Shown here one piece after another: positions 8,591-17,319 of a DNA stretch of 64,000 bases. Location of the stretch: NCBI GenBank assembly GCA_030613245.1, contig JAUWMI010000010.1, positions 1-64,000 of the forward strand, written 5' to 3'. How positions within the stretch are numbered: the first letter of the stretch is position 1; the number at the start of each line of letters is the position of its first letter. Origin of the DNA: Candidatus Sumerlaeota bacterium. GTDB lineage: Bacteria > Sumerlaeota > Sumerlaeia > MWCT01 > JAUWMI01. The position numbers and the translations under genes are program-made. The notes under the pieces are model-generated. The model saw only the letters and a list, made by a program, of their open reading frames with translations, did not search any database and was not told where the DNA came from.

Positions 8591-9706
8591 CTACTTGGAG
8601 AGGCCACCATTTTCGACGTGAAAGGTTTTGTCCATGGGGAAACGGCTGGTAATGGGTTGACGGTCAGTGGCGGTGATAATGGTCTGGAGGTTCTGGGTCA
8701 GCAAGGAGAGGAGCTGGATTTTGCGATGTTCGTCGAGTTCGGAAGTGATGTCATCCAGAAGGAGGATAGGTGTCTGGCCGGTAAAGTCGTGCATGAGGTG
8801 AATTTCCGCAAGGCGGATGGCAACGATGGCGGAGCGCTGCTGACCCTGGGAAGCGTAGGTGCGCGCGTCGTTTTTATTGATGAGAATCTGGATATCATCA
8901 CGGTGAGGGCCGACGGTGGTTTGTGCGCGATAGAAATCGTCCTCGCGGCTTTCGCACAGGCGTTGGGAATAGGCGAGCATTGCTTGCTCCGGAGAAAGTT
9001 TGTTGTGCGTTTCAAGAAAGTTCTGATAGGAGAGTTCGAGGTGTTCCTGTTCCTGTGATAGAAGGCCGTAGTAGCGTGCTGCATGCGCTGAGAGTTGCTG
9101 AATCACCTGGTAGCGAAGGTGGAAGATTTCCGCAGCACTTTCAACGAGCTGTTGGTCAAGACCCTCGAGCATCGTGTTGATCTGATTGGGCTCTGCTTCG
9201 GCTCTGAGGAGGAGATTACGGCGTTTGAGAATCTTGTGAAGGAGCTGAAGATGAGTGAGGTAGGCGGGGCTGATCTGGCTGATTTCCATATCCAGGAAGC
9301 GTCGGCGTAAGGCCGGGGGGCCTTTGACGATCTGAAGATCATCGGGTGTAAAGAGAATAGCATTGATCTTGCCCCAGAGGAGGCCGAGGCGGTTAATTTG
9401 CTTTTCATCTACAAGGACTGCCTTATCCGTGGGGGAAATGGCGACAGTAATGTTGTGTTCACCTTCTGAGCGATGAATCGTACCTTTGATGATGGCCACG
9501 GTATCGTCGGCGCAATTCCAGGGGAGGCATTCACGGTCAATGCGGGTGCGAAAGGAACGACCCGTGGCGAGATAGTAAATGGCCTCGAGAATGTTGGTTT
9601 TCCCCTGAGCGTTGTCACCCCAGAAGAGATTCGTCCCGGGAGCGAGCGAGAGTTTGAGGGACTGGATATTGCGAAAGTTCGTTATCTGTAGTGCGCTAAG
9701 GTACAT
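8591..9706 (-). CDS. recF: DNA replication and repair protein RecF
   Basis: 371 residues from ATG 9706 (MYLSALQITNFRN); an in-frame GTG at 9715 is also possible. RecF loads RecA at gapped DNA together with RecO and RecR. Walker A is GDNAQGKTN (about residues 31-39), the ABC signature region precedes a Walker B at LLLDDITSELD (about 320-330), and the C-terminal TATD segment is present. Length is normal. It is not next to dnaA, dnaN or gyrB, so this is not an ordinary origin-region arrangement. A palindromic repeat (9768-9801) separates it from ubiA upstream, so it may be transcribed apart from the quinone genes. Confidence 0.97.
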   Translation of the reverse strand: MYLSALQITNFRNIQSLKLSLAPGTNLFWGDNAQGKTNILEAIYYLATGRSFRTRIDRECLPWNCADDTVAIIKGTIHRSEGEHNITVAISPTDKAVLVDEKQINRLGLLWGKINAILFTPDDLQIVKGPPALRRRFLDMEISQISPAYLTHLQLLHKILKRRNLLLRAEAEPNQINTMLEGLDQQLVESAAEIFHLRYQVIQQLSAHAARYYGLLSQEQEHLELSYQNFLETHNKLSPEQAMLAYSQRLCESREDDFYRAQTTVGPHRDDIQILINKNDARTYASQGQQRSAIVAIRLAEIHLMHDFTGQTPILLLDDITSELDEHRKIQLLSLLTQNLQTIITATDRQPITSRFPMDKTFHVENGGLSK

Positions 9707-9767
9707 GAGTGACACCAGTGTTGCGTGTGCTTAAAATAAGTCCTGCTGACTGAGGACATTCTCTATA

Positions 9768-9801
9768 TTGTGTAGGGGCGTTCAATTGAACGCCCGCACA
9801 A
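9768..9801. repeat. Palindromic intergenic element (GTAGGGGC family), copy 1
   Basis: TTGTGTAGGGGCGTTCAA (9768-9785) is followed at once by TTGAACGCCCGCACAA (9786-9801), an inverted repeat with a 2-nt bulge and no loop. It shares its outer GTAGGGGC motif with the perfect 30-bp palindrome at 26032-26061. Confidence 0.7.
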
Positions 9802-9809
9802 TCACCTGG

Positions 9810-10679
9810 CTAACTGGCAAACCGGACGAGAAAATCTAGTGCGCCACAGGCGAACAGAAATACGCTGATCAGGCCGTTGACCGTGAAGAACGCGGTATTT
9901 ATGCGCGAGAGGTCGCGCGGACTCACCAGATGATGTTCGTATAAGAGCAGTCCGCCGGTGACAAGGACACCGAACAGGAAGAACCAGGAAAGTGTACTGA
10001 GAAAATAGACCATCAGGAAAGAGCAGAATGCGCCAGCATGAGCGAGCCGTGCTACGCGCAGCGCCGCAGGAATTCCAAGTCGTTGAGGGATTGAGAGGAT
10101 GCTGAGTTTAACGTCAATGTCATAATCCTGGCATGAGTAAAGAATGTCAAAGCCTGCGGTCCAGAGCAGCACGCCCAATCCCAGCACCAGCGGAGGCACG
10201 GCAAAGGCTCCACGCACTGCCACCCATGCCCCAATCGGAGCCAGGCTGAGTGCCAGGCCTAGAATGAAGTGCGAGTAGATAGTAACGCGTTTCGTGTAGG
10301 AATAGCCAAGGATGATAATGAGCGCCACTGGAGAGAGGGCGAAGGTTAACCGGTTGAGCTGCGAAGCGCAGAAGATAAAGAGCAGGGCCATTATTGCTAC
10401 AAATCCACAGGTGAACGTCAGGCTGAGCTTGCCGGTAGGAAGCGCGCGAGTGCGTGTGCGCGGATTCTGGCGGTCGTAATCAAGATCAACGATGCGATTG
10501 AAGGCCATGGCAGCAGAGCGGGCAAACACGCAGGCCAGCACAATCAGCACGATGATGCGCAGCGAAGGAATCCCATGTGCCGCAAGAAGAATACTGATCA
10601 GGGCAAAAGGCAGCGCAAAGACCGAATGCTCGAATTTAATCATTTCCAACACCAAGGCAATCTTGCGTACGAGTTTCAT
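9810..10679 (-). CDS. ubiA: UbiA-family prenyltransferase (quinone biosynthesis; MqnP/UbiA type)
   Basis: 289 residues with about 8-9 membrane segments. It transfers a polyprenyl chain to an aromatic ring precursor at the inner membrane. The first Asp-rich motif is NRIVDLDYDRQNPRT (residues 61-75, D65, D67, D69) and the second is around CQDYDIDVKLSI (about 183-194). It overlaps ubiX by 4 nt and lies in the operon ubiE-ubiX-ubiA. No chorismate lyase, UbiC or men gene is present. The same trio serves the futalosine (Mqn) menaquinone pathway, where the homologue is called MqnP, so the aromatic acceptor may be dihydroxynaphthoate rather than hydroxybenzoate. Confidence 0.93.
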   Translation of the reverse strand: MKLVRKIALVLEMIKFEHSVFALPFALISILLAAHGIPSLRIIVLIVLACVFARSAAMAFNRIVDLDYDRQNPRTRTRALPTGKLSLTFTCGFVAIMALLFIFCASQLNRLTFALSPVALIIILGYSYTKRVTIYSHFILGLALSLAPIGAWVAVRGAFAVPPLVLGLGVLLWTAGFDILYSCQDYDIDVKLSILSIPQRLGIPAALRVARLAHAGAFCSFLMVYFLSTLSWFFLFGVLVTGGLLLYEHHLVSPRDLSRINTAFFTVNGLISVFLFACGALDFLVRFAS

Positions 10680-11290
10680 GTCAGGGGGTCCTCAGCAGAC
10701 CACTGAATTTTCCCAGGATGAGGCAACCCAAGGTGGGTAAAGATTCTGGAAATAAGAAAGTCCGCCAGGTCGTCAATTGTTGTGGGATGATGATAGAAAG
10801 CCGGCATAGCAGGCAGAATACAGGCACCAGCATGGGCGAGGGTCAGCATATTCTCGAGATGGATTGCGTTGAGGGGTGTTTCGCGCGGAACGAGTATCAA
10901 AGGTCGGTGTTCCTTGAGGCAGACATCGGCGGTGCGCGTTAGAAGATTAGCAGCGTAGCCTGTTGCCACTGCGCTAAGGGTTTTCATGGAGCAAGGAATG
11001 ATGACCATGGCGTCGTAAGGGGTTGATCCGCTGGCTGGTGGTGCGAGCAGATCATCATTGCGATGATGGGTGAGCTTTGCCAGCGCATCGGGGCTGACCG
11101 AAAGAAAGTTCGCAAGACGCAATGTCTGCTGAAATCCGGTCACTTTGAGTTCTTTTTCGATGAGCAGGGCAGCGGTTTGCGTAATGATGAGGGACACAGT
11201 AACCGGCAGATTCAGGACAGTTTCCAGGAAGCGCCTGGCATAATAGACCCCGCTTGCACCGCTAATGCCGACGATGAGACGTGTTATCAT
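10676..11290 (-). CDS. ubiX: Flavin prenyltransferase UbiX
   Basis: 204 residues. UbiX joins dimethylallyl phosphate to FMN to make prenylated FMN, the cofactor of UbiD-type decarboxylases. The Rossmann-like start VGISGASGVYYARRFLE (about 7-23) binds FMN. The segments DAMVIIPCSMKTLSAVATG (about 93-111), RPLILVPRETPLN (about 131-143) and PAMPAFYHHP (about 164-173) are characteristic. It overlaps both neighbours by 4 nt (ATGA), so translation is coupled to ubiE and ubiA. The matching UbiD decarboxylase is not in the window and should be elsewhere in the genome. Confidence 0.97.
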   Translation of the reverse strand: MITRLIVGISGASGVYYARRFLETVLNLPVTVSLIITQTAALLIEKELKVTGFQQTLRLANFLSVSPDALAKLTHHRNDDLLAPPASGSTPYDAMVIIPCSMKTLSAVATGYAANLLTRTADVCLKEHRPLILVPRETPLNAIHLENMLTLAHAGACILPAMPAFYHHPTTIDDLADFLISRIFTHLGLPHPGKIQWSAEDPLT

Positions 11291-11988
11291 AGCACCTCTC
11301 CCAGATAGTAGCAGACGATTCCGTGCGTACGCGGGATTACGCGCACGTTGTGAAGACCGGAGGCCAGCAGCAGACCCTTGAGCTGCTCAGGATCGGGAAA
11401 TGTGTGAATAGAATGCTGTAAATAGCCGTAGGCGTGGGTGCGTGTTAACCAGTAGCCAATGCGAGGCAGCACGCGGGTCAAGTAGAGGCGATAGAGATTT
11501 CGGAAGACTCCACGTGATGGAAGTGAGAATTCAAGGATAAGCACTTTCCCTCCGGGTCGGGTGACACGAGCCATTTCGCGTATTCCCTGGGCTAAATCAC
11601 TGAGGTTGCGAAATCCAAAGGCAACAGTGACCAGGTCGAAAGATTGATCGGCGAAGGGGAGAGAAAGGCAATCAGCCTGAACCAGACATGGCGAGTTATT
11701 GAGCGATGCGCGCTGGATCTTGAGCCGGGCTTTTGTGAGCATGGCACGGGAGAAATCAAGGCCGACGATTACGGCATCAGGGCGAGCGGCTGCGGCAATA
11801 CAGAGGGCCAGATCAGCTGTCCCGGTACACAAGTCAAGGGCGCGGGTGACGTTGCCATTGAGCACCATTCTAGTTGCAAGGTGACGCCAGTGCGTATCAA
11901 TATTTGCGCTGAGTATATGATTCAGCAAATCGTAGGCTGGCGCTACGGTGTCGAACATTTTTTGAATCTGACGGGCTGTTTCATCCAA
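11287..11988 (-). CDS. ubiE: Demethylmenaquinone/ubiquinone C-methyltransferase
   Basis: 233 residues of the UbiE/MenG family, which performs the last C-methylation of the quinone ring using SAM. Motifs: FDTVAPAYDLLNHILS (about 12-27), SAM-binding ALDLCTGTADLA (about 49-60), and FGFRNLSD with RPGGKVLILEFS (about 126-155). No ATG lies near the N-terminus; the start is TTG 11988, supported by GGAGG 9 nt upstream. It is the first gene of the ubiE-ubiX-ubiA cluster and overlaps ubiX by 4 nt. Whether the substrate is demethylmenaquinone or a benzoquinone is undecided, but anaerobic context favours menaquinone. Confidence 0.95.
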   Translation of the reverse strand: MDETARQIQKMFDTVAPAYDLLNHILSANIDTHWRHLATRMVLNGNVTRALDLCTGTADLALCIAAAARPDAVIVGLDFSRAMLTKARLKIQRASLNNSPCLVQADCLSLPFADQSFDLVTVAFGFRNLSDLAQGIREMARVTRPGGKVLILEFSLPSRGVFRNLYRLYLTRVLPRIGYWLTRTHAYGYLQHSIHTFPDPEQLKGLLLASGLHNVRVIPRTHGIVCYYLGEVL

Positions 11989-12509
11989 TTGTGTATGCCT
12001 CCGCCGGATGAAAGTTATCCGCTACACCTAAGACGCGTGTATCATGAATCTGACGTATATCCTGGCGGCTGCATGAATTGCAAGGCAGAATTCAGAGTAT
12101 GCGGGTTTATCCGGACGGGCAGCGGTGGGAAGAGAGTTCCCATGGCGAAATGAGTGGTTAATTAAGCCCGATATAGGGAGTTTGTTGGAAAATGGCATAC
12201 GCAAAGGTGCAGAGACTCGATGTGCGTAGGTGCGTATTTTAATGGGGTTGAGGCGCATTAATGTTTGACAGGCAACGTGCAATCTTTTAAGAGTGCATGC
12301 TAGTCATTTGACAAGAGGGATAGAGGTAGAGCAAGCAATTTCAAGTCGGTAGATTGGCACGAGCAGGAAGAAGCACCTATTGCGAGGTGTTTAATGCGCC
12401 CAGGCGCATGGATGTGAGCAATGCTGGCATGTACTGGTGGCGCAGCGTGGATATTGCGTGTCAGCGGCCAGCGGTGTAATGAGTCTATCGTGCTACAAGG
12501 TGGTGTGTC
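11989..12509. other. Intergenic region between divergent units, nothing recognised
   Basis: About 520 nt upstream of both ubiE and the TM/coiled-coil gene. It must contain promoters for both directions, but I see no convincing -35/-10 pair. The short reading frames here have no family resemblance. Confidence 0.4.
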
Positions 12510-13025
12510 ATGGCAAAAGAGAGACAGCGGCCGTCGGCGTTAGTCATTTTTACGTTCATTCTGGCATTGATGGCGTTTTTAATGGCTGCTGCGGCCCTGT
12601 TCTTGGCTTATGACAGTGGGAAGTTTACACGTAGAGTCCGCGCTCTGATTGAATTACCGGGATCGGTGAATAAGAAAACGCTGGAGGATGAATGGGGTCA
12701 GATTCAAGAGAAGTTTGCTGATGCGAAAGAGTCTCTGGTGGAATACAAGGATACGAATCTTACGGCTGCCAAGCTGGAAGAAGCAAAGGCGATGTTGGTG
12801 AACTATAAGGAAAAGATCACACCGGAATATCAGAAGAAGGTTCAGGCGCTAGCCGAAAGGACCAACTCGGTCATTGAGGCAGTTAAAGAACGGGGCAAGA
12901 ATGCGGGAGAGAAATTAGATAGATTGATGCGGGCGGTGGATCGGGTGTTTAAGCCTGAAGTCGCGGAGCCGGAGGAAGAAGTCACGTTGCAAGAGACAGC
13001 ACCCGAGGGCACGCCGACAGACTAA
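12510..13025 (+). CDS. Membrane-anchored coiled-coil protein of unknown function
   Basis: 171 residues. A single membrane span (about 10-32, VIFTFILALMAFLMAAAALF) is followed by a charged helical region (about 50-150) rich in Lys/Glu with heptad-like spacing, then an acidic tail (EPEEEVTL). The likely topology is a short cytoplasmic N-terminus and the coiled coil outside the inner membrane, but the reverse cannot be excluded. GGTGGTG lies 5-11 nt before ATG 12510. The next gene begins 61 nt downstream with its own strong ribosome site, so the two may be co-transcribed. I do not recognise a family. Confidence 0.65.
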   Translation: MAKERQRPSALVIFTFILALMAFLMAAAALFLAYDSGKFTRRVRALIELPGSVNKKTLEDEWGQIQEKFADAKESLVEYKDTNLTAAKLEEAKAMLVNYKEKITPEYQKKVQALAERTNSVIEAVKERGKNAGEKLDRLMRAVDRVFKPEVAEPEEEVTLQETAPEGTPTD

Positions 13026-13086
13026 GAATAGAGCAGCCGCGCACGGTTAGGTAGAAGCGGCGATCAACCATAAGGAGGATTTCTGA

Positions 13087-15693
13087 ATGCAAGTTAGAGA
13101 AAGGTGCGCCAGTTTTTCGCGATGGCTTATAGGACCGGTGGGACTGATTTTAATAGTTCTTTCGGCGTGTACGTTTTTTGTTCAGCGAGAAGGCGAGCTG
13201 CGGCCGAGAGTTAAAGTGACGAACCCAGCAGTAGAACGGGGTGAACTGCGGGCTGAAAAGATTACTGATCGGCGAGACCTAACGATGGGAGGCTGGACAC
13301 AAGGCACGCTGGGCGATTACCTTTTGGAGAACAAGCGGATCAAGATCGTTGTGAGTAATCCATTGCACGTAACGGGTAAGGCGCAGAGTGGTGGCGAGAT
13401 TATTGATATCGCCAGAACAGAAGATAACCTGGACTACTTCGGGCATCTCTATCCACGCTATACGAGCGGCAATATCCTTCCCTACCGATTCACAGGGATT
13501 TCAGCGAAGCTCACCGGCTACGAAAACGATGCGGTTGGGGTAATCGTGACAGGGGAAGACGTTGAACACCCGGGGATTCTGGTGCAGAATGAGTACATTC
13601 TGGAGCCGAATAGCAGCGTCTTGCGCATTGTAACGCGCCTGACGAATACAACTACGGCCACGCTGTCAATGACCCCGGTTGGTGATGACGTTGAGTGGGG
13701 TGCTACGAGTATCTTTGTGGGCGGATACGGCGTTCCACATCAACGTGGTGCTGTTGTTACAGAATCGGATTGGCTGTGCGGCTTTGCTGATGACTTTTCC
13801 GTGGGCATTGTGACAAAGCAAGGGAAGATTAAAGGAACTCACATGGGCACAACCTCAGAGCTGACATACCAAGAGGCGACTCTGGGGCCTCACCAGAGCC
13901 TGAGCTACGAGCGGTATCTTATGGTGGCGGATAAGAGTCTTTCAAGAATCTCAGACTTTGCTTACGAGTTAAACGATATTCCGTACGGCTACATTGCCGG
14001 CCGGGTGCTGGAGATGGCGACCCAGAAGCCGATTGCGGACGCAGATATACGCATTATTTCAGGCCGGGTGAAAGGCGAGCCGCTGCCGGCAAGGCCGTTT
14101 ACGCGTTGCTATACGAATGCGGATGGGGAGTTTAACCTGATGGTCCCCGGCGAGGCGAGTTATTTCATACAGGTGAGGGCGTTCGGACGCGAAGCAGAGC
14201 AGCGCCGTACGAGTTTTAACGTCATCACAGGGGCGTCGTACGTAACTGAGGTCAAGGTTTCGCCGCCGAATGTTTTCTATTATCGGGTAGTTGATGCAGA
14301 TACGGGGAAGCTGCTTCCATGCAAGATAACGTTTCTCGCTATTCCTCCAACAGAACACCTTGATTTTGGGGCGCCGGTGAAGGCTGAAGGAGCCCGGAAT
14401 GCCTATTGCTCTGCAACGGGTGAAGGCGAGATAGTTGTATCGGCAGGGCAGTATCGAGTAATTGTCAGCCGCGGGATTGAATATGCAACATTCGAGAAGG
14501 AAATGGCAATTACGTACGGTCGCGAGAATCGGCTGGAAGCACAGTTGAAACGCGTAATAGACACGTCGGGTTACGTGAGCGCGGATATCGGGGTGCGAAC
14601 TGAGCAGTCGTATGACTGCCCGGTTTCTGCGCGTGATCGGGTGATTGCCGCTGCTGCAGAAGGTGTAGAATACATTGTAACGGGGGATAGTAATTATGCA
14701 ACCGATCTGGGGCTTACCATTCGGGAGCTTGGCCTCGAGACGGTTCTGAATAGCTGTACAGGGAAACGTATCGAGTTTATGGGAGAGGAGACGACGGGTA
14801 AGTTTCTGGTGTTTCCTGTGCAGGCTGATACAGGTAGTGTCGCTGAGGTTTCGCAGGCCCCAGAAACAATACCTGCAAGGCTTTTTCAGTATTTGCGAAA
14901 GACGTATCCAGGCGCTCTGGTGGCTGTTGACCGTCCGCTTTTCCCTGACGAGGGTTACTTTACTCTGTTTGGATATAACCCTAAATCAGGGCAGGTGGAG
15001 CAACAGAAAGGGTTTTCGTATGATTTTGATGCATTGTTGATCTGGGAGGGCAAGCGCATGGGAGCGATCCGCGATGCGCGTGAGCTGATGTATCAGATGC
15101 TATTCCAAGAGCACTCCTATATACCAATCGGGGGCTCGAATTCGTGCTTTACTTTTGGAGAGGAGACGGGCTACCCGCGGGTATATTTTGCGTCGCCGTC
15201 GGACAACCCGGCGGAGGTTACGGAGGAGGCATTCGTGAAAGCGATCCAGGCGGGGCGGGTCATCGTTACGAATGGCCCTTTTATTCGCTTTACGGTGAAT
15301 GGGCAAGGCCCTGGATCGCTGGTGACGGACACGGACGGCGTGGTGGATTGTGTGCTGGAGGTGTATGCTGCGCCCTGGGTAGATGTGGAAGTGATCGAGA
15401 TAAGTAAGGACGGAATTTTTGCAAAACAAATCTATCAGCCTTCAATCACGGAGATTCAGCGCTATCCACGCCAGCGGACGCCGGATGCGGGGCGATTCCA
15501 ACTGCGGGCGACGCAGGACGTGATTATTGACGTGATAGTACGAGGTCGCAAGTCCATGGATCCGGTGGTTGCGCCATTCTCCTATGAGGAGGGAGGGGGC
15601 GTCGTGCCTTTTGCGATAACCGGGCCGATTTTTGTTGATGCTAATGGAAACGGAAAATATGATCCTCCGCCTGCGGACAGGCGCGGCTGGTAA
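13087..15693 (+). CDS. Large lipoprotein with carboxypeptidase-regulatory-like domains and a ligand-less PHP/CehA-type domain
   Basis: 868 residues. The lipobox LSAC (25-28) predicts lipidation at C28. Residues about 40-290 form a beta-rich region of unknown family. One or two Ig-like carboxypeptidase-regulatory segments follow (about 300-400; GYIAGRVLEMATQKPIADAD). Residues about 490-770 align with CehA/McbA-type PHP metallohydrolases: GYVSADIGVRTEQSYD stands where GDLHVHTxxSDG is normal, VEYIVTGDSNYATD where IALTDHN is normal, and the later SDSH-type site reads GGSNSCFTFG. The conserved frame GYPRVYF and GRVIVTNGPF remains. All expected histidine ligands appear replaced, so this is probably a non-catalytic binding or structural protein. 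A calcium-loop-like DANGNGKYDPP ends the protein. AAGGAGGA precedes the start. Confidence 0.8.
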   Translation: MQVRERCASFSRWLIGPVGLILIVLSACTFFVQREGELRPRVKVTNPAVERGELRAEKITDRRDLTMGGWTQGTLGDYLLENKRIKIVVSNPLHVTGKAQSGGEIIDIARTEDNLDYFGHLYPRYTSGNILPYRFTGISAKLTGYENDAVGVIVTGEDVEHPGILVQNEYILEPNSSVLRIVTRLTNTTTATLSMTPVGDDVEWGATSIFVGGYGVPHQRGAVVTESDWLCGFADDFSVGIVTKQGKIKGTHMGTTSELTYQEATLGPHQSLSYERYLMVADKSLSRISDFAYELNDIPYGYIAGRVLEMATQKPIADADIRIISGRVKGEPLPARPFTRCYTNADGEFNLMVPGEASYFIQVRAFGREAEQRRTSFNVITGASYVTEVKVSPPNVFYYRVVDADTGKLLPCKITFLAIPPTEHLDFGAPVKAEGARNAYCSATGEGEIVVSAGQYRVIVSRGIEYATFEKEMAITYGRENRLEAQLKRVIDTSGYVSADIGVRTEQSYDCPVSARDRVIAAAAEGVEYIVTGDSNYATDLGLTIRELGLETVLNSCTGKRIEFMGEETTGKFLVFPVQADTGSVAEVSQAPETIPARLFQYLRKTYPGALVAVDRPLFPDEGYFTLFGYNPKSGQVEQQKGFSYDFDALLIWEGKRMGAIRDARELMYQMLFQEHSYIPIGGSNSCFTFGEETGYPRVYFASPSDNPAEVTEEAFVKAIQAGRVIVTNGPFIRFTVNGQGPGSLVTDTDGVVDCVLEVYAAPWVDVEVIEISKDGIFAKQIYQPSITEIQRYPRQRTPDAGRFQLRATQDVIIDVIVRGRKSMDPVVAPFSYEEGGGVVPFAITGPIFVDANGNGKYDPPPADRRGW

Positions 15694-15793
15694 TGGGCAA
15701 TTATGCGCAGGGCAATAGTGCGCGATGGCAGTGGGCAGTTGCCAGACGATGGCGGAATGCTTGTACGCCTCTGGCGTATTGGCGGTACAACGG

Positions 15794-15820
15794 GAGGGGC
15801 TGTGCCCCTCTTATTTTTTT
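15794..15820 (+). terminator. Rho-independent terminator after the PHP-like lipoprotein gene
   Basis: GAGGGGC (15794-15800), loop TGT, GCCCCTC (15804-15810), then TTATTTTTTT. This is a textbook intrinsic terminator 100 nt after the stop codon, and it separates this unit from the M15-like gene. Confidence 0.85.
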
Positions 15821-15955
15821 GATACATAAATGACGTGGCTGGCTAACCTGGGCATCCAATGTGTATGAGGATCGTCTCTCAGGTAACCGTTCGGGCGCAA
15901 AGATGCACCTTTACCTCGCCACGAACCAGAACGGAATCCACAAGGGGTTGAGACG

Positions 15956-17161
15956 ATGAAGCGGGCGATTGTGATAGTAGTTCTGGTTATCCTTGCTGTA
16001 GGCATTACACTTTACGTTTTAAACTCCGCACACTTTCGCAAACTCCTGATCGAGCGTATTAATCAATATCTGAAAGTAGAGATAAGCGTACCGGCAGTTA
16101 ACCCCGGGGCGCGTTTGCTGCTTCTGGAAAATTGCCAGCGCATCGAGCTGCGGGCGAACGCCTGGCTTCCTCAACCCGGCACCCTTGGAGTTCGAACGCG
16201 CAAGGAGGAATTACAATGGAGCGCAAGCGCAGGCCGGTTGTCCGTCAGGTCAGGAGTTACAAATAATGTCTGGTGGCCGCCGGCCGCAAGCACCCTGACC
16301 ATCATTCGCACGGATTACCGAGGGTGGTTTGAGCGGTTTCCTGAAACTTTGCTGTGGGGTTCTGTTGTTGTGGAGAAGTCGTGTGAGGTGAGTGTTTTGC
16401 CTGCGACGCCGTTGCACCTGCTTCGTGACGGCGTGATCGACGGTTTTACAATAGGTGAATATTTAGACCCTCGCAGCACAGCGACTTTGCAGCGCTACGG
16501 TGACGAGGCGGTCTGGATTCGTCTTTATCCCGAGGCATATTTACCGCCAGATGGTTTCTATAAAGTGACAGTGGAAAACAAAGACTTGCCAATTTCCAAG
16601 CATTTCACCTTAGGGACATTTGCCATGGACTACCCGTGGTATTCGCTTGGTTTTCCGCAATACATTGCACTCGATTATGGTCTGGTTGAAAAGTTAGAGG
16701 CATTAATTGCACTGATGGAAGCCGATGGGTATCCGGCGTCGAATTTTGCTCTCATCTATGGATTTCGGTCGCCTGCTTTCAACCTTGGCACCATGGAGGA
16801 GGATCACGAGTATACGCTGAAGGTTCCCTTTTCTCTGCACCAATATGGGAAAGCGGTAGATTTACTAATTGATCATAATCACGATCTGGTCATGGATGAC
16901 TTGAATGGTGATGGGCGTGTTGATATTCATGATGCGGCAGTGATTATGCATTACGTAAATATTCTTGACCGCCGGTATCGAGAGAAAGGGAGCCGGCTGG
17001 TTGGAGGGGCCGGACTATACGAGCGCCATGATTTTCGGGGCCGCGTGCAGTCGCCCTATATTCACATTGACGTGCGGGGATTCACCAATGAGAGGGGCCA
17101 GCTGATTCGATGGCCAGGGTTCTGGCCTGATGGAACGCGTATTCGATTCGGCCAGATATGA
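15956..17161 (+). CDS. Membrane-anchored M15-like (D-Ala-D-Ala carboxypeptidase type) peptidase with a calcium-loop insert
   Basis: 401 residues. An N-terminal membrane anchor (4-22) is followed by an unassigned region (about 30-220). The C-terminal domain carries the zinc-site pattern of M15/hedgehog-type peptidoglycan peptidases: SLHQYGKAVD (H295 and D302, SxHxxGxAxD) and YIHIDVRG (H370, D372), preceded by IYGFRSPAFN. Between them sits a dockerin/EF-hand-like stretch, DLNGDGRVDIHDAAV. The protein probably trims or binds peptidoglycan stem peptides in the periplasm. Related family members elsewhere, as I recall, also carry such an acidic loop. AAGGGG lies about 9 nt before ATG 15956. It has its own transcription unit after the terminator at 15794-15820. 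Confidence 0.8.
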   Translation: MKRAIVIVVLVILAVGITLYVLNSAHFRKLLIERINQYLKVEISVPAVNPGARLLLLENCQRIELRANAWLPQPGTLGVRTRKEELQWSASAGRLSVRSGVTNNVWWPPAASTLTIIRTDYRGWFERFPETLLWGSVVVEKSCEVSVLPATPLHLLRDGVIDGFTIGEYLDPRSTATLQRYGDEAVWIRLYPEAYLPPDGFYKVTVENKDLPISKHFTLGTFAMDYPWYSLGFPQYIALDYGLVEKLEALIALMEADGYPASNFALIYGFRSPAFNLGTMEEDHEYTLKVPFSLHQYGKAVDLLIDHNHDLVMDDLNGDGRVDIHDAAVIMHYVNILDRRYREKGSRLVGGAGLYERHDFRGRVQSPYIHIDVRGFTNERGQLIRWPGFWPDGTRIRFGQI

Positions 17162-17319
17162 TTTCCGAATCATCTGTGGAAAGCAGAAAAAAGATTGATT
17201 TTTCTATGCCTTTCCGATGATATCCAGAGAGATTTTTATAGCTGCTTTATGAGGGGAGGAATTTAATTTTGAGTTAGGCGCTCTCAACATAGGGTATGAG
17301 GTGCGCATGAAGTTATATA

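Noticed and set aside
8591-9706. recF as a marker of the replication origin, together with the DnaA-like domain at 46-50 kb
   Set aside because: dnaN, gyrB and a normal dnaA are absent, the DnaA-like protein lacks the DNA-binding domain, and no DnaA-box cluster was noticed.
12028-12282. 84-codon minus-strand frame upstream of ubiE
   Set aside because: No ribosome site and no recognisable sequence; treated as intergenic.
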